Assembly: GCA_017392945.1 (NCBI GenBank)
Contig: JAFOSK010000134.1
Coordinates: 1-34,739 of the forward strand
DNA from: Treponema sp.
Lineage (GTDB): Bacteria; Spirochaetota; Spirochaetia; Treponematales; Treponemataceae
DNA: 34,739 bases
Direction of reading: 5' to 3'
Shown here: piece after piece, positions 34,659-34,739 of the stretch
Position numbering within the stretch: position 1 is the first letter of the stretch
Layout: each line of letters begins with the position of its first letter
Program-made: the position numbers and the translations under genes
The notes under the pieces: generated by a model
Told to the model about the DNA's origin: nothing
Databases searched by the model: none
What the model saw: the letters and a program-made list of their open reading frames with translations, nothing else

Positions 34659-34739
34659 AACCACCCGTCAAACGGGTGGTTTGCTCTTAGCCTATAAGGC
34701 TAAGGGTCTCAAGCCGAGACTTAAGTCCCACGCTTTCAC
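34659..34739 (+). mobile_element. probable end of an IS200/IS605-type element (partial)
   Basis: Three consecutive perfect hairpins, each with a 5-nt loop: AACCACCCG/CGGGTGGTT (34659-34681, loop TCAAA), CTTAGCC/GGCTAAG (34686-34704, loop TATAA) and GTCTC/GAGAC (34706-34720, loop AAGCC). They are followed by TTAAGTCCCACGC. A subterminal hairpin instead of inverted ends is typical of IS200/IS605 elements. No transposase lies inside the window; it would be to the right. An alternative is a structured non-coding RNA. Confidence 0.5.

Overview
The window looks like a chromosomal segment of a low-GC, host-associated spirochaete, most likely Treponema. The case rests on a FliG1-type flagellar switch paralogue with a long N-terminal extension, relaxed spirochaete-style lipoboxes, exported M16 peptidases, and a starch and uronate fermentation gene set. 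The genus is an inference; the species cannot be read from the sequence. About 25 real genes are present, mostly on the minus strand. I see no rRNA, tRNA or CRISPR array.

Layout. 1-292 holds no gene, only hairpins and short repeats. 293-1763: a tocopherol-cyclase-like protein and a small unknown protein. 1810-9109 (minus): an exported catalytic M16B peptidase, its exported catalytically dead partner, FliG1 and a cytosolic PreP-like M16C peptidase. 9210-10481: lysA. 10693-12285: a polytopic membrane protein. 12438-13250 (plus): a short-chain dehydrogenase. 13300-15622 (minus): kdgK-eda-ttcA, with kdgK and eda giving the last steps of uronate breakdown. 15964-17085: a stand-alone sugar-ABC ATPase of the UgpC/MsmK type, followed by a repeat-rich stretch and a terminator. 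17249-20980: a YhaN/YhaO (SbcCD-like) pair. 21141-26422: a GH13 amylase lipoprotein and a type I pullulanase, with oppF between them on the opposite strand. 26534-28388: an HD nucleotidase, cdd and nudC, a nucleotide-salvage operon. 28416-29454: azlC-azlD. 29473-34554: oppA-oppB-oppC::oppD, with OppC and OppD fused. 34659-34739: three tandem hairpins, probably the end of an IS200/IS605-type element running out of the window.

How the genes fit together. Amylase and pullulanase would degrade alpha-glucans outside the cell, and UgpC probably energises sugar uptake through permeases encoded elsewhere. KdgK and Eda channel ketodeoxygluconate to pyruvate and glyceraldehyde-3-phosphate. The Opp system imports peptides, with OppF encoded about 5 kb away.

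Most notable signals. (1) Seven genes that probably begin transcription units have a -10-like hexamer ending 5-8 nt (mostly exactly 6 nt) before the start codon. Six of them have no Shine-Dalgarno sequence, and the seventh (M16B) has only a weak AGG. Internal operon genes mostly have good Shine-Dalgarno sites. This is a signature of leaderless mRNAs. (2) A GC-rich repeat with three hairpins is translated in frame as the linker joining OppC to OppD. (3) A degenerate dispersed repeat family occurs at two, perhaps three, intergenic sites.
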